In this document: positions 17,737-27,547 of the stretch, in pieces
Position numbering within the stretch: position 1 is the stretch's first letter
How the letters are laid out: each line of letters opens with the position of its first letter
Assembly (NCBI RefSeq): GCF_001426525.1
Contig: NZ_LMEW01000009.1
Coordinates: 62,001-126,000 of the forward strand
Direction: 5' to 3'
From: Massilia sp. Root133
GTDB taxonomy: Bacteria; Pseudomonadota; Gammaproteobacteria; Burkholderiales; Burkholderiaceae_D
Length of the DNA: 64,000 bases
Position numbers and translations under genes: made by a program
Notes under the pieces: generated by a model
What the model was told of the DNA's origin: nothing
Databases searched by the model: none
Seen by the model: the letters and a program-made list of their open reading frames with translations, nothing else

Positions 17737-17755
17737 TGATGACGGCTTGATGACC
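17737..17755 (-). promoter_or_regulatory. Pho-box-like direct repeat between two phosphatase genes
   Basis: On the minus strand GGTCATCAAGCCGTCATCA holds two GTCAT half-sites spaced 11 bases apart. This is the spacing and core of the PhoB recognition unit (TGTCA repeated every 11 bases). It lies 57 bases upstream of the PAP2-type gene and 79 bases upstream of the PhoX gene, in the shared divergent spacer, so PhoB could induce both under phosphate starvation. Inference from sequence only. Confidence 0.55.
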
Positions 17756-17834
17756 GACGATTCTTGTAATTAGGGTGAAATATTTGTCAACTAATCTCCG
17801 GGCATTCCTTTTGTGAACCTTGGAGAGTTGACGC

Positions 17835-19817
17835 ATGAACCCGAATCCCGACGTGTCCCGCCGCCGCCTGCTTCGCCTGATGGGCGCCACCCCGATGCTG
17901 CCGCTGGGCGCCGGTGGCGTGGCCGCTCTGCTGGCCGGCTGCGGCGGCGGCAGTGACAACGACACCCCGACGACCACCGCGCCGACGACGCCGGCCGTGA
18001 CCCTCGCCAGCGTGTCGTTCGGGTCGATGACGGCGCCGACCCTGGCCGCCGCCGCCGCGATGGCGACGACCTCCGTCGGGTCGACGATGACGGTCAACTT
18101 CAGCGACAGCAGCAAGCTCGATTTCAAGCTGTCGTATCAGCCGTTCTTCATCACGGGCGACATGGTCCCGAACGGCAACGGCGGCACCATCCTCGCCGGC
18201 GGCTACTACGACATCAACAACAAGGCTATCGTCGACACCACCGTCCCCGGCAAGGAGCGCCAGTTCTTCTCGGACTCGCCGGACGGCACGTCGCTGCTGA
18301 CGGTGCCGAACGCGAACGTGGCCGGCGTGAAGGGCAATACCGTGTTCGCCGTCGTGCAGTTCGAGTACACGACGTGGGCGCAGGATGGCAAGACCGACAT
18401 GTACGGCAGGCTGCCGTCGCCGATCGCGGTGCTGACCCTGGACCAGGACAAGACCACCGGCAAGCTGACGCTCGTGAAGTACCACAACGTCGACACCTCC
18501 AGCGTGAACGGCCTGTGGATCACGTGCGGCGCGAGCCTGTCGCCGTGGGGCACGCACCTGTCGAGCGAGGAGTACGAGCCGAACGCCTACCTCGCCGCCT
18601 CCGACGCGCAGTTCAAGGCGTTCAGCAAGAACCTGTACGGCGACGAGACGACCGCGAACCCGTACAACTACGGCCACCTGCCGGAAGTGACGGTCAACAC
18701 GGACGGCACCGCATCGATCAAGAAGCACTACTGCCTGGGCCGCATCTCGCACGAGCTGGTGCAGGTCATGCCGGACAACCGCACCGTGATCATGGGCGAC
18801 GACGCCACCAACAGCGGCTACTTCGTGTTCGTGGCCGATAAAGAGAAAGACCTGTCGGCGGGCACGCTGTACGTGGCCAAGGTCGGCACCGGCTTCTCGC
18901 TGGACCCGGCCGCCGCCGCCGCGCCGCTCACGTGGATCAAGCTGGGTTCCGCGACGAGCGCCGAGATCCGCTCGCTGGCCGCGTCGCTGAAGCCGGCCGA
19001 CATCATGGACGTCAAGACCGCCGACCCGGCCGATGCGACGTACACGAAGGTCACCGCCAACGGCCGCGTCGAGTGGCTCAAGGTGAAGGCCGGCATGGAA
19101 AAGGCGGCCGCGTTCCTGGAGACGCACCGCTACGCCGCCCTCCTCGGCGCATCGATGGGCTTCACGAAGATGGAAGGCACCACCGTCAACATCAAGGACA
19201 AGATCGCCTACTCGGCCCTGCAGAACTGCCAGAGCTCGATGGTCGCCGGACACGCGCTGAACGTGGCGGGCAACGGTATCTCGATCCCGAAGGCGCTGAA
19301 CGCGGGCGCCGTCATGATGCTGAACCTGAAGGGCGGCCAGAAGGACACGGCCGGCAGCGCCATCGACAGCGAGTGGATGCCGGCGGATACGAAGGCGCTG
19401 CTGGTCGGCGAAGACATCGCCGCCGACGCCCTCGGCAACACGGCGAACCCGGACAAGGTGGGCAACCCGGACAACCTGAAGTTCTCGGAAAAGATGCGCA
19501 CGCTGTTCATCGGCGAGGACAGCAGCCAGCACGTGAACAACTTCCTGTGGGCGTACAACGTCGACACGAAGCAGCTCGCGCGCCTGCTGTCGGTGCCGGC
19601 GGGCGGCGAGTCGACGGGCCTGCATGCCGTCGACGACGTCAATGGCTGGACCTACATCATGAGCAACTTCCAGCATCCGGGCGACTGGGGTGGCATCCAC
19701 GCCGGCGTGAAGGGCACGCTGGAGCCGCTCATCAAGGCCAATTACAAGGACAAGTTCGGGGCGGCGGTCGGTTACCTGACCGGTGAGCTGGCGCAGTTCA
19801 AGCTGGCGAAGGCTTAA
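17835..19817 (+). CDS. PhoX-family alkaline phosphatase (DUF839)
   Basis: A 660-residue exported protein. It starts with a twin-arginine signal (SRRRLLRLMG, Arg9-Arg10) and a lipobox-like LAGC at Cys36, so it is probably Tat-exported folded and may be lipid-anchored. The body matches the PhoX/DUF839 family: conserved TCGASLSPWGTHLSSEEYEP near residues 230-250, a following GRISHELV, and the C-terminal NNFLWAYNVDTKQLARLL with a GGESTGLHAVD stretch. PhoX enzymes are calcium/iron phosphomonoesterases that act in the periplasm. It is divergent from a PAP2-type phosphatase and shares a Pho-box-like site. The substrate range is not determined. Confidence 0.9.
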   Translation: MNPNPDVSRRRLLRLMGATPMLPLGAGGVAALLAGCGGGSDNDTPTTTAPTTPAVTLASVSFGSMTAPTLAAAAAMATTSVGSTMTVNFSDSSKLDFKLSYQPFFITGDMVPNGNGGTILAGGYYDINNKAIVDTTVPGKERQFFSDSPDGTSLLTVPNANVAGVKGNTVFAVVQFEYTTWAQDGKTDMYGRLPSPIAVLTLDQDKTTGKLTLVKYHNVDTSSVNGLWITCGASLSPWGTHLSSEEYEPNAYLAASDAQFKAFSKNLYGDETTANPYNYGHLPEVTVNTDGTASIKKHYCLGRISHELVQVMPDNRTVIMGDDATNSGYFVFVADKEKDLSAGTLYVAKVGTGFSLDPAAAAAPLTWIKLGSATSAEIRSLAASLKPADIMDVKTADPADATYTKVTANGRVEWLKVKAGMEKAAAFLETHRYAALLGASMGFTKMEGTTVNIKDKIAYSALQNCQSSMVAGHALNVAGNGISIPKALNAGAVMMLNLKGGQKDTAGSAIDSEWMPADTKALLVGEDIAADALGNTANPDKVGNPDNLKFSEKMRTLFIGEDSSQHVNNFLWAYNVDTKQLARLLSVPAGGESTGLHAVDDVNGWTYIMSNFQHPGDWGGIHAGVKGTLEPLIKANYKDKFGAAVGYLTGELAQFKLAKA

Positions 19818-19823
19818 AAACAT

Positions 19824-19908
19824 CGTCGTCCCCGCGAAAGCGGGGACCCATGCCGAGTCTGCAGTGACGCTGCCTATGTATGGATTCCCGCCTTCGCGGG
19901 AATGACGG
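19824..19908. repeat. REP-like paired-hairpin element, copy 1
   Basis: Two palindromes about 36 bases apart: GTCCCCGC-GAAA-GCGGGGAC (19828-19847) and ATTCCCGC-CTTC-GCGGGAAT (19884-19903). The element is bounded by CGTC on the left and GACG on the right. The two halves are inverted copies of each other, so the whole can also fold as one long hairpin. It lies between the convergent ends of the PhoX gene and thiE. Copies 2 and 3 are at 30245 and 56256. Confidence 0.85.
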
Positions 19909-19922
19909 TCTTACGTTCGCGC

Positions 19923-20528
19923 TCAGAACAGCGCCACGAACTCCCTCGCCGCCGAATACGGATCCGGCGCCTGCACCACGCTGCTGATCGCCGCGACCAT
20001 ATCGGCCCCGCGCGACACGAGCGGCCGCGCGTTCGCCGCCGTCATCCCGCCGATCACGACCACCGGCACGCACAGGCTGGCCTTGGCCTGCAGGACGATG
20101 TCCGGCGGCGTCGTCACCGCATACTTCTTCACGAGCGACGGGTAAAAACCGCCGAACGCGACATAGCTCGCGCCCGCGCCCTGCGCGCGGCGCGCCAGCT
20201 CCAGGTCGCCGTAGCACGACGCGCCCACGATCTTGTCCGGGCCGACGAGGCCGCGCACGGCCGCCACCGGCGCATCGAGGCCGCCCACATGGATGCCGTC
20301 CGCATCGAGCTCCGTGCACAACGCGACGTGGTCGTTGATGACCAGCGGCCGGCCGTTGCGGCGGCACAGCGCGAGCAGGGCAGAGGCCTGTTCGCGGCGC
20401 AGCTCCGGTCCCGCATCCTTGTGGCGGTACTGGATCAGCGCGGCGCCGGCGCGCAGCGCCTGTTCCGTCACCTCCAGCAGGCGGTCGGTGTCGTCCCAGT
20501 TCGGGGTCACCAGGTACAAACCTCGCAT
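19923..20528 (-). CDS. thiE: Thiamine-phosphate synthase
   Basis: ThiE joins HMP pyrophosphate and the thiazole phosphate to give thiamine monophosphate. The 201-residue TIM barrel shows the expected pieces: LYLVTP at the N-terminus, the QYRHKDAG pyrophosphate loop (QLRDK in most homologues), DGIHVGG, GASCYG, and VPVVVIGGM near the C-terminus. The FGGFYPSLVKK segment replaces the common GPxFxTxTK motif, keeping the lysines. It is the last gene of the thi operon, 9 bases after thiD. It ends close to the REP element and the convergent PhoX gene. Confidence 0.93.
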   Translation of the reverse strand: MRGLYLVTPNWDDTDRLLEVTEQALRAGAALIQYRHKDAGPELRREQASALLALCRRNGRPLVINDHVALCTELDADGIHVGGLDAPVAAVRGLVGPDKIVGASCYGDLELARRAQGAGASYVAFGGFYPSLVKKYAVTTPPDIVLQAKASLCVPVVVIGGMTAANARPLVSRGADMVAAISSVVQAPDPYSAAREFVALF

Positions 20529-20537
20529 TTCTTTCTC

Positions 20538-21302
20538 CTATGAATGGATGCGGCGCGGGATGCGCTGGCCCGGCGCGATGGCGTACGAGTGCGCGAGCGT
20601 CCGGTCGCAGTAGCGCTGGCCCAGTTCGAGCGCCTGCGCCATCGTGTCCCCCAGCGCCAGGCGCGCCGCGATGCTCGATGCGAGCGTGCAGCCGCTGCCG
20701 TGGAATTCGCCGCGCAGCCGCGGCCAGCGCCATTCGCGCGCGCCGGCGGCCGAGAACCAGCGGTTGACGACGTCGACGCCGTCGGCGTGGCCGCCTGTAA
20801 CCAGCACGTGCGGGCAGGGCAGGTCGGCGCCCGTCGTGGAGATGCCCAGCGCCGCCGCCTCCGGCAGGTTCGGCACGACGAGGGTCGCCAGGGCCAGCAG
20901 CGGCGCCAGCGCAGCGAGGGCGTCGCCGCGCGCCAGGCTGTCGCCGCGGCCGCTGGCCAGCACCGGGTCGAGGACGACCGGCAGGCCGGGCCGGCGCACG
21001 CGCAGCATGCGGATGATGCCGGCGATGGCTTCTGCGTTTTCCCGGCTGCCGGGGATGCCGATCTTCACCGCGTGGATGGACATCGTGTCGGCCAGCACCA
21101 CGGCCTGGCGCAGCAGCAGGCCCGCGTCGACGGGCACCACTTCGCGCACGGCGTTGTTGTCCTGGACCGTCAGCGCCGTCACGAGCGGCAGCGCGTGCGC
21201 GCCCTGGGCCGATATCGCTTCGATGTCGGCCTGGATGCCGGCGCCGCCCGACGGATCGAGGCCGGCGCACACGAGGACGCAGGGCCGCGTGGCGCTCTCC
21301 AT
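20538..21302 (-). CDS. thiD: Hydroxymethylpyrimidine/phosphomethylpyrimidine kinase
   Basis: ThiD phosphorylates HMP and then HMP phosphate in thiamine synthesis. The 254-residue ribokinase-fold protein has CAGLDPSGGAGIQADIEAIS at the N-terminus, VLDPVLASGRGD, and the anion-hole and catalytic motif GEFHGSGCTLASSIAA near the C-terminus. The start ATG at 21302 overlaps the thiG stop by one base (TGATG), showing translational coupling; longer in-frame extensions upstream run through thiG and are not used. Length is normal. Confidence 0.94.
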   Translation of the reverse strand: MESATRPCVLVCAGLDPSGGAGIQADIEAISAQGAHALPLVTALTVQDNNAVREVVPVDAGLLLRQAVVLADTMSIHAVKIGIPGSRENAEAIAGIIRMLRVRRPGLPVVLDPVLASGRGDSLARGDALAALAPLLALATLVVPNLPEAAALGISTTGADLPCPHVLVTGGHADGVDVVNRWFSAAGAREWRWPRLRGEFHGSGCTLASSIAARLALGDTMAQALELGQRYCDRTLAHSYAIAPGQRIPRRIHS

Positions 21303-22096
21303 CAGATCCGGCCCGCCATCGGCGACGACGGCGATGCCGCGAACTTGCGCGGCATGCGGCCCGCCAGATACGCTTCGCGGCCCGCTTCCACCGCGAGGCG
21401 CATCGCACCCGCCATGCGCACGGGGTCTTTCGCGCCGGCGATGGCGCTGTTCATCAGCACGCCGTCGCAGCCCAGTTCCATCGCGATGGCCGCGTCGGAC
21501 GCCGTGCCGACGCCCGCGTCGACGATCACCGGCACCTGCGTCTGCTCGATGATCAGCGACAGGTTCCACGGATTCAGGATGCCCATGCCGGAACCGATCA
21601 GCGACGCCAATGGCATGATCGCCGCGCAGCCGATGTCTTCCAGCATGCGCGCCTGGATCGGATCGTCGCTGCAATAGACCATCACGTCGAAGCCGTCGCG
21701 CACCAGTTCGCGCGCGGCGATCAGCGTCTCCGGCATGTTCGGGAACAGGGTCTTTTCATCGCCCAGCACTTCCAGCTTGACGAGCTTGTGGCCGTTCAGC
21801 AGTTCGCGCGCCAGCTGCAGCGTGTACACGGCGTCCTTGGCGTTGTAGCAGCCCGCCGTGTTGGGCAGGATCGTCCAGCGCGACGGCGGCACCACGTCGA
21901 GCAAATTCGGTTCGTTCGCGTGCTGGCCGATGTTCACGCGGCGGATCGCCACCGTGATGATGTCGGCGCCCGACGCTTCGGTCGCCGCGCGCGTCTGTTC
22001 CAGGTCGCGGTACTTGCCGCTGCCCACCAGCAGGCGCGAGTTGTAGGCCTTGCCGGCGATGACCAAAGGCCGGTCCGCAGAGGTTGCATTCGTCAT
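21302..22096 (-). CDS. thiG: Thiazole synthase
   Basis: ThiG forms the thiazole phosphate ring from deoxyxylulose 5-phosphate, dehydroglycine and ThiS thiocarboxylate. The 264-residue TIM barrel has [12 protein letters not shown] at the N-terminus, the Schiff-base Lys in [17 protein letters not shown] near residue 105, [16 protein letters not shown] and [16 protein letters not shown]. It is preceded by thiS (23 bases) and overlaps thiD by one base. The glycine-imine source (ThiO or ThiH) is not encoded in this operon. Confidence 0.96.
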   Translation of the reverse strand: MTNATSADRPLVIAGKAYNSRLLVGSGKYRDLEQTRAATEASGADIITVAIRRVNIGQHANEPNLLDVVPPSRWTILPNTAGCYNAKDAVYTLQLARELLNGHKLVKLEVLGDEKTLFPNMPETLIAARELVRDGFDVMVYCSDDPIQARMLEDIGCAAIMPLASLIGSGMGILNPWNLSLIIEQTQVPVIVDAGVGTASDAAIAMELGCDGVLMNSAIAGAKDPVRMAGAMRLAVEAGREAYLAGRMPRKFAASPSSPMAGRI

Positions 22097-22119
22097 GTTT
22101 TGCTCCGTATCGTTGAGGA

Positions 22120-22323
22120 TCAGCCGCCGCCGATCGCGCGCACCACGTCCACGCGGTCGCGCGCCTGCAGGGGCGTGTCGCGCCAGCGCTCGCGCGGCAC
22201 GACCTGGCGGTTCACGGCCAGCGCGAGCTTCTGGCCCGCGAGGCCCAGCGATTCGACGAGGTCGTGCAGGCTGGTGTCTGCCGGCAGCGCGTGCGCGGCG
22301 CCGTTCAGTTCGATTTCCAGCAC
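22120..22323 (-). CDS. thiS: Sulfur carrier protein ThiS
   Basis: A 67-residue ubiquitin-like carrier that delivers sulfur to ThiG as a C-terminal thiocarboxylate. The N-terminus MLEIELNG, the FAVNRxxVPRxxW-type stretch ([13 protein letters not shown]) and the C-terminal Gly-Gly end (RAIGGG) fit the family; here one extra Gly follows. The start is a GTG at 22323, four bases after the thiC stop codon. The adenylating partner ThiF is not in this operon, so MoeB or another E1-like enzyme elsewhere must serve it. Confidence 0.92.
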   Translation of the reverse strand: MLEIELNGAAHALPADTSLHDLVESLGLAGQKLALAVNRQVVPRERWRDTPLQARDRVDVVRAIGGG

Positions 22324-22327
22324 GGCG

Positions 22328-24273
<1,946 letters not shown>

Positions 24274-24451
24274 AAAAACCGTCGCGAGCGGCCGCAGTTT
24301 TGTCAGAGAAGCGCAGCTGTACGAGAGTACAGCGAGCATCGCAGGACAAAAATGCAACGCGTAGCAGGTTTGGGAGTGCCCCGAAAGATCGGCGATCCAG
24401 CTGGAGGAGTACGAAGATGCGTAGTGCGAACGACGTGCACGTAGACTTTTC

Positions 24452-24538
24452 GAGCTTCCCTTCGCTGGCATTATCCAGATCAGGTTCAGAGGGTATTTCT
24501 CACCCACGCCGTTGATGACGGCGCAGGACCCCTAGCAT
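24452..24538 (-). ncRNA. TPP (THI-box) riboswitch upstream of thiC
   Basis: On the minus strand the conserved THI-box parts appear in order: AGGGGTCCTGCGCC, GGGTGAGAAATACCC (the GCUGAGA-type pyrimidine-binding loop), CTGAACCTGATCTGGATAAT and GCCAGCGAAGGGAAGC. TPP binding should lower expression of thiCSGDE. About 200 bases separate it from thiC; this stretch also contains a perfect hairpin GCTGTAC-GAGA-GTACAGC (24316-24333) of unknown role. Confidence 0.96.
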
Positions 24539-24590
24539 TGGCGTCGTTTCGTGCAGTCCACGAAACGACGGGACGGAGTGTACGCGGGTT

Positions 24591-25367
24591 TTATGTGCTT
24601 TGCAAACGCGGCATCGGATCGGTCATAACGCGCCGGATCGCATGCGCGACGGCCCGCGGCGCCTCCAGCGGCAGCAGGTGGCCGCGTCCCGGCACGGTTT
24701 CCAGGACCGCATGTGGGATGAATGGCAGCAAGTGTGTGAGCAGCGCCGCCGGCGGGTCGACGCGATCCAGTTCGCCGGAAACTATCGTCACCGGCGCGCC
24801 GATCCGGCGCGCCCGGTCCGTGATGTCCTCCGCCATCGCCTCATGCGGCCATGCCCGCTTCGCAGCCGGCGCTCCGCGCAGGCTGTCCTCGACGACCTGG
24901 TTGCGCAGCGCAGGCGGCAGCGGGCCCGCCGTCAGCACGTGGTCGAGCGTGGCGCCGATCGAGACCGCATCGTCGTAGGCGTGCGTCATGGCGGTGCGCT
25001 GCGCCGTGTCGAGCGGCAGAGGCAGCGGCGGCGACGGCGCTACGAGGACGAGGCCGAGGAGCCCCGCCGGGCGGTCGCTTGCTACGTATTGCGCGACCTT
25101 GCCGCCCATCGAGTGGCCGACGAGGACATAGCGTTCCAGTGCCAGGGTGTCGATCACGCCGAGCACGTCGGCTGCCATGTCGGCCAGGCCGTAGCCCGCG
25201 TCCGGCTTGGGAGAATCGCCCCAGCCGCGCAGGTCCACGGCGACGTGCAGGTAGTCGTCCGGCAGGGCGTCGATCACGGGCCGCCACGTGCGCGCCGAGC
25301 CGCCCCAGTAGTGCAGGTAGAGCAGGGCGGTCGCGCCGCTGCCCGAGGTTTCGAAATCCAGTGTCAT
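24591..25367 (-). CDS. Alpha/beta-fold hydrolase
   Basis: A 258-residue cytoplasmic hydrolase. Typical alpha/beta-hydrolase features are the LHYWGGSARTW oxyanion loop near residue 20, VDLRGWGDSPKP, the nucleophile elbow VGHSMGG, an acidic residue in VSGELDRVDPP and the His in VPGRGHLLPLEAP. The substrate is unknown. The start at 25367 follows AGGAGCTGC; an upstream ATG at 25451 would add 28 residues with no family resemblance. It is divergent from a LysR gene 101 bases away, the usual arrangement for a LysR target, so control by that regulator is likely. Confidence 0.86.
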   Translation of the reverse strand: MTLDFETSGSGATALLYLHYWGGSARTWRPVIDALPDDYLHVAVDLRGWGDSPKPDAGYGLADMAADVLGVIDTLALERYVLVGHSMGGKVAQYVASDRPAGLLGLVLVAPSPPLPLPLDTAQRTAMTHAYDDAVSIGATLDHVLTAGPLPPALRNQVVEDSLRGAPAAKRAWPHEAMAEDITDRARRIGAPVTIVSGELDRVDPPAALLTHLLPFIPHAVLETVPGRGHLLPLEAPRAVAHAIRRVMTDPMPRLQST

Positions 25368-25411
25368 TGCAGCTCCTGTGTCGAAGGAAGCAGCACTGTA
25401 GCTTCCTCCGG

Positions 25412-25421
25412 ATCGTACGAT
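25412..25421. promoter_or_regulatory. Palindrome in the hydrolase/LysR divergent spacer
   Basis: ATCGTACGAT is a perfect 10-bp palindrome between the divergent hydrolase and LysR genes and could be part of a LysR binding site. The classical T-N11-A pattern is not clearly met, so this is a weak call. Confidence 0.3.
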
Positions 25422-25468
25422 AATCCGATATTTCGTGGCATCATCTGACACTTCAGGTAGGAGATCGC

Positions 25469-26374
25469 ATGGACCGAGTGACCAGCATGGCCGTATTCGT
25501 CAGGAGCGTCGAGGACGGCAGCCTCGCGGCGGCGGCGCGCCATTTCGGGCTGTCGCACGCGATGGTGAGCAAGCACCTGCGCGGCCTGGAGCACAGCCTG
25601 GGCGTGCGCCTGCTGACGCTCACCACGCGCAAGCTGGCGCTGACGGAGGCCGGCGAGAATTACTTCCGGCGCTGCGCGCAGATCCTGAGCGATATCGAAG
25701 AGGCCAACCGCGAGGCGATGCAGTTGCAAGCCGTGCCGCGTGGCCTGCTGCGCCTGACTGCGCCCGTCGCGTTTGGCGAGCAGTACTTGGCGCCCGCGCT
25801 CGCCGATTTCCTCGACCGCTATCCGGAGATCGTGCTCGACGTCGAGCTGACGGACCGCTTCGCCGACCTCGCCGGCGAAGGCTTCGACCTGGCGCTGCGC
25901 GTCGGCCGTCTGCCGGATTCCTCGCTCGTCGCGCGCCGGCTCGGCACCAGTCCGATGCTCACGTGCGCGGCCCCGGCCTACCTCGCGCGCCACGGCACGC
26001 CTGCGCATCCGTCCGACCTGGCCGCGCACCGCTGCCTGTACCTGAGCAGCGTGACGACGCCGGGCGAATGGTGGTACGAGGTCGACGGCGGGCCGGTCAC
26101 GGTCCGGGTCGACGGCCCGCTGCGGACGAATTCGGTGGCGCTGGCCTGCCAGTCCGCGCGCGAGGGCCTGGGCATCGTGTTCGGTCCGGCATTCGCGCTC
26201 GCACAGTCGGTCGCGGCCGGCGAGCTCGTGCCAATCCTGGCGGACTTCGCCAGCGGCGCGCTCGACATCCACGCTCTGTACCTGAGCAAGCGCCATATGT
26301 CGAAGAAGCTGCGCCTGCTGATCGATTTCCTCGCCAGCCACTTCGCACGACCGGTGGGCACGAACGGCGTTTGA
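25469..26374 (+). CDS. LysR-family transcriptional regulator
   Basis: A 301-residue regulator with an N-terminal winged HTH (VFVRSVEDGSLAAAARHFGL, then SHAMVSKHLRGLEHSLGVRL, residues 10-50) and a periplasmic-binding-protein-like effector domain (about 90-295). It belongs to the DsdC/CrgA-like group that begins MDRVTSMAVFVRSVEDGS. The divergent alpha/beta hydrolase is its likely target. The effector is unknown. It is followed by the MOSC gene on the same strand after 46 bases, which may be separately transcribed. Confidence 0.92.
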   Translation: MDRVTSMAVFVRSVEDGSLAAAARHFGLSHAMVSKHLRGLEHSLGVRLLTLTTRKLALTEAGENYFRRCAQILSDIEEANREAMQLQAVPRGLLRLTAPVAFGEQYLAPALADFLDRYPEIVLDVELTDRFADLAGEGFDLALRVGRLPDSSLVARRLGTSPMLTCAAPAYLARHGTPAHPSDLAAHRCLYLSSVTTPGEWWYEVDGGPVTVRVDGPLRTNSVALACQSAREGLGIVFGPAFALAQSVAAGELVPILADFASGALDIHALYLSKRHMSKKLRLLIDFLASHFARPVGTNGV

Positions 26375-26420
26375 TGCGATACTGTCGGCGTTGTTCCAAC
26401 CCGCCCCGTACCCGCATTCC

Positions 26421-27266
26421 ATGGCCACCCTGACCCATCTGCTCCTGTACCCGATCAAATCCTGCGCCGGCATCGCCGTCCGGTCCGCCACCGTGCTCGA
26501 ATCCGGCCTGTTCGCGCTGGGCGTGCACGACCGCGAATGGATGCTGGTGACGGAGGACGGCCAGTTCCTCACGCAGCGCGAGCATCCGCGCATGGCACTG
26601 GTCCGGCCGCTGCCGGATGGCGGCAAGCTGCGCGTCCATGCGCCCGGCATGGACCCGCTGGTCCTGCCGCTTGCATGGGACGAGTCCGCGCCGACACGCA
26701 CGGTGAAGATCTGGGACGACACGGTGGACGCCGCCGATTGCGGCGACGCGGCGGCGGACTGGTTTTCGAACGCGTTGACAACCCCGTGCCGGCTCGTGCG
26801 TTTCCACCGCGACGTCGTGCGCCCGACGAGCACCAAGTGGACGAACGGCGTGGAAGCGCAGACGCGTTTCGCCGACGGTTACCCGCTGCTGCTGATCGGC
26901 CAGGCGTCGCTGGACGACCTCAACGCCCGCCTCGTCGCGGCCGGCCGCCATACGCTGCCGATGGACCGCTTCCGCCCGAACCTCGTCGTCGACGGCATCG
27001 ATGCCTGCGAAGAGGATTTTCTCGCGACGCTCACGATCGGCGACGTGGAGATCCGTCCCGTGAAGCCGTGCGCGCGCTGCCCGATCCCGTCCATCGACCA
27101 GGCGACGGGCATTCCGGGCCCGGACCCGCTCGACATCCTGCAGACCTACCGCGCCAATCCGCGCATGGAAGGCGCCGTGTGCCTGGGCATGAACTGCATC
27201 GTGACGGCGGGCGCCGGCAACGAGCTGCATCTCGGGCAGGAACTGACCACCGAGATCGCGTTTTAA
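26421..27266 (+). CDS. MOSC-domain protein (YcbX-like)
   Basis: A 281-residue protein with an N-terminal MOSC beta-barrel domain (TLTHLLLYPIKSCAG) and a C-terminal MOSC domain containing FRPNLVVDG and the conserved Cys in VKPCARCPIPSID near residue 220. MOSC proteins bind the molybdenum cofactor and either transfer its sulfur or reduce N-hydroxylated compounds. YcbX of E. coli has an extra 2Fe-2S domain that is absent here. The start at 26421 is the second in-frame ATG and removes ten non-homologous residues. Its end overlaps the convergent DUF971 gene by four bases. Confidence 0.9.
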   Translation: MATLTHLLLYPIKSCAGIAVRSATVLESGLFALGVHDREWMLVTEDGQFLTQREHPRMALVRPLPDGGKLRVHAPGMDPLVLPLAWDESAPTRTVKIWDDTVDAADCGDAAADWFSNALTTPCRLVRFHRDVVRPTSTKWTNGVEAQTRFADGYPLLLIGQASLDDLNARLVAAGRHTLPMDRFRPNLVVDGIDACEEDFLATLTIGDVEIRPVKPCARCPIPSIDQATGIPGPDPLDILQTYRANPRMEGAVCLGMNCIVTAGAGNELHLGQELTTEIAF

Positions 27267-27547
27267 TCGAACGTCGCCAGCATCTCGAACGGATAAATGC
27301 CCCGCCGGTGCCCGTCGCTGAACGTCAGGTTCAACGCATAGGCGCCCACCGGTTCGATGGCGGCCAGGCGCACGTCCGCCTGTTCCGGGATGTCGATCCC
27401 GGCCCGCCGCTGCGCGCGGCATGCCGAGCACGGGCACGCGGCGCGCAGCCGCGCGTGCGTCACGCGCGCGCTGCGCCCGTCCGGCCAGTGCAGCGCCAGC
27501 ACGCCCTGCGCGGCGTGGTTCTCGATGGTCTCCGGCAGCGCTGTCAT
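27263..27547 (-). CDS. DUF971 protein with a Cys cluster
   Basis: A 94-residue protein of the DUF971/gamma-butyrobetaine-hydroxylase N-terminal-like family, recognised by WPDGRSARVTHARLRAACPC, the Cys motif CPCSAC (Cys38, 40, 43) and the FSDGHRRGIYPFEML end. The domain is also found fused to Mrp/HCF101 iron-sulfur carriers, and the Cys cluster suggests metal binding. Its ATG overlaps the stop of the HEAT gene by four bases (ATGA), so it is the last gene of the flavoprotein/ABC operon. A role in supplying Fe-S or metal to the operon's ferredoxin is a hypothesis. A second, longer DUF971 protein is encoded at 56368. Confidence 0.85.
   Translation of the reverse strand: MTALPETIENHAAQGVLALHWPDGRSARVTHARLRAACPCSACRAQRRAGIDIPEQADVRLAAIEPVGAYALNLTFSDGHRRGIYPFEMLATFD

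Noticed and set aside
16045..19823. Long frames antisense to the PAP2 and PhoX phosphatase genes
   Set aside because: Both overlap genes with clear motifs and lack signal peptides or domains of their own.
20538..21674. A longer ThiD with an N-terminal extension of about 124 residues
   Set aside because: The extension is antisense-like sequence inside thiG; the ATG at 21302 is coupled to the thiG stop and matches the family start.
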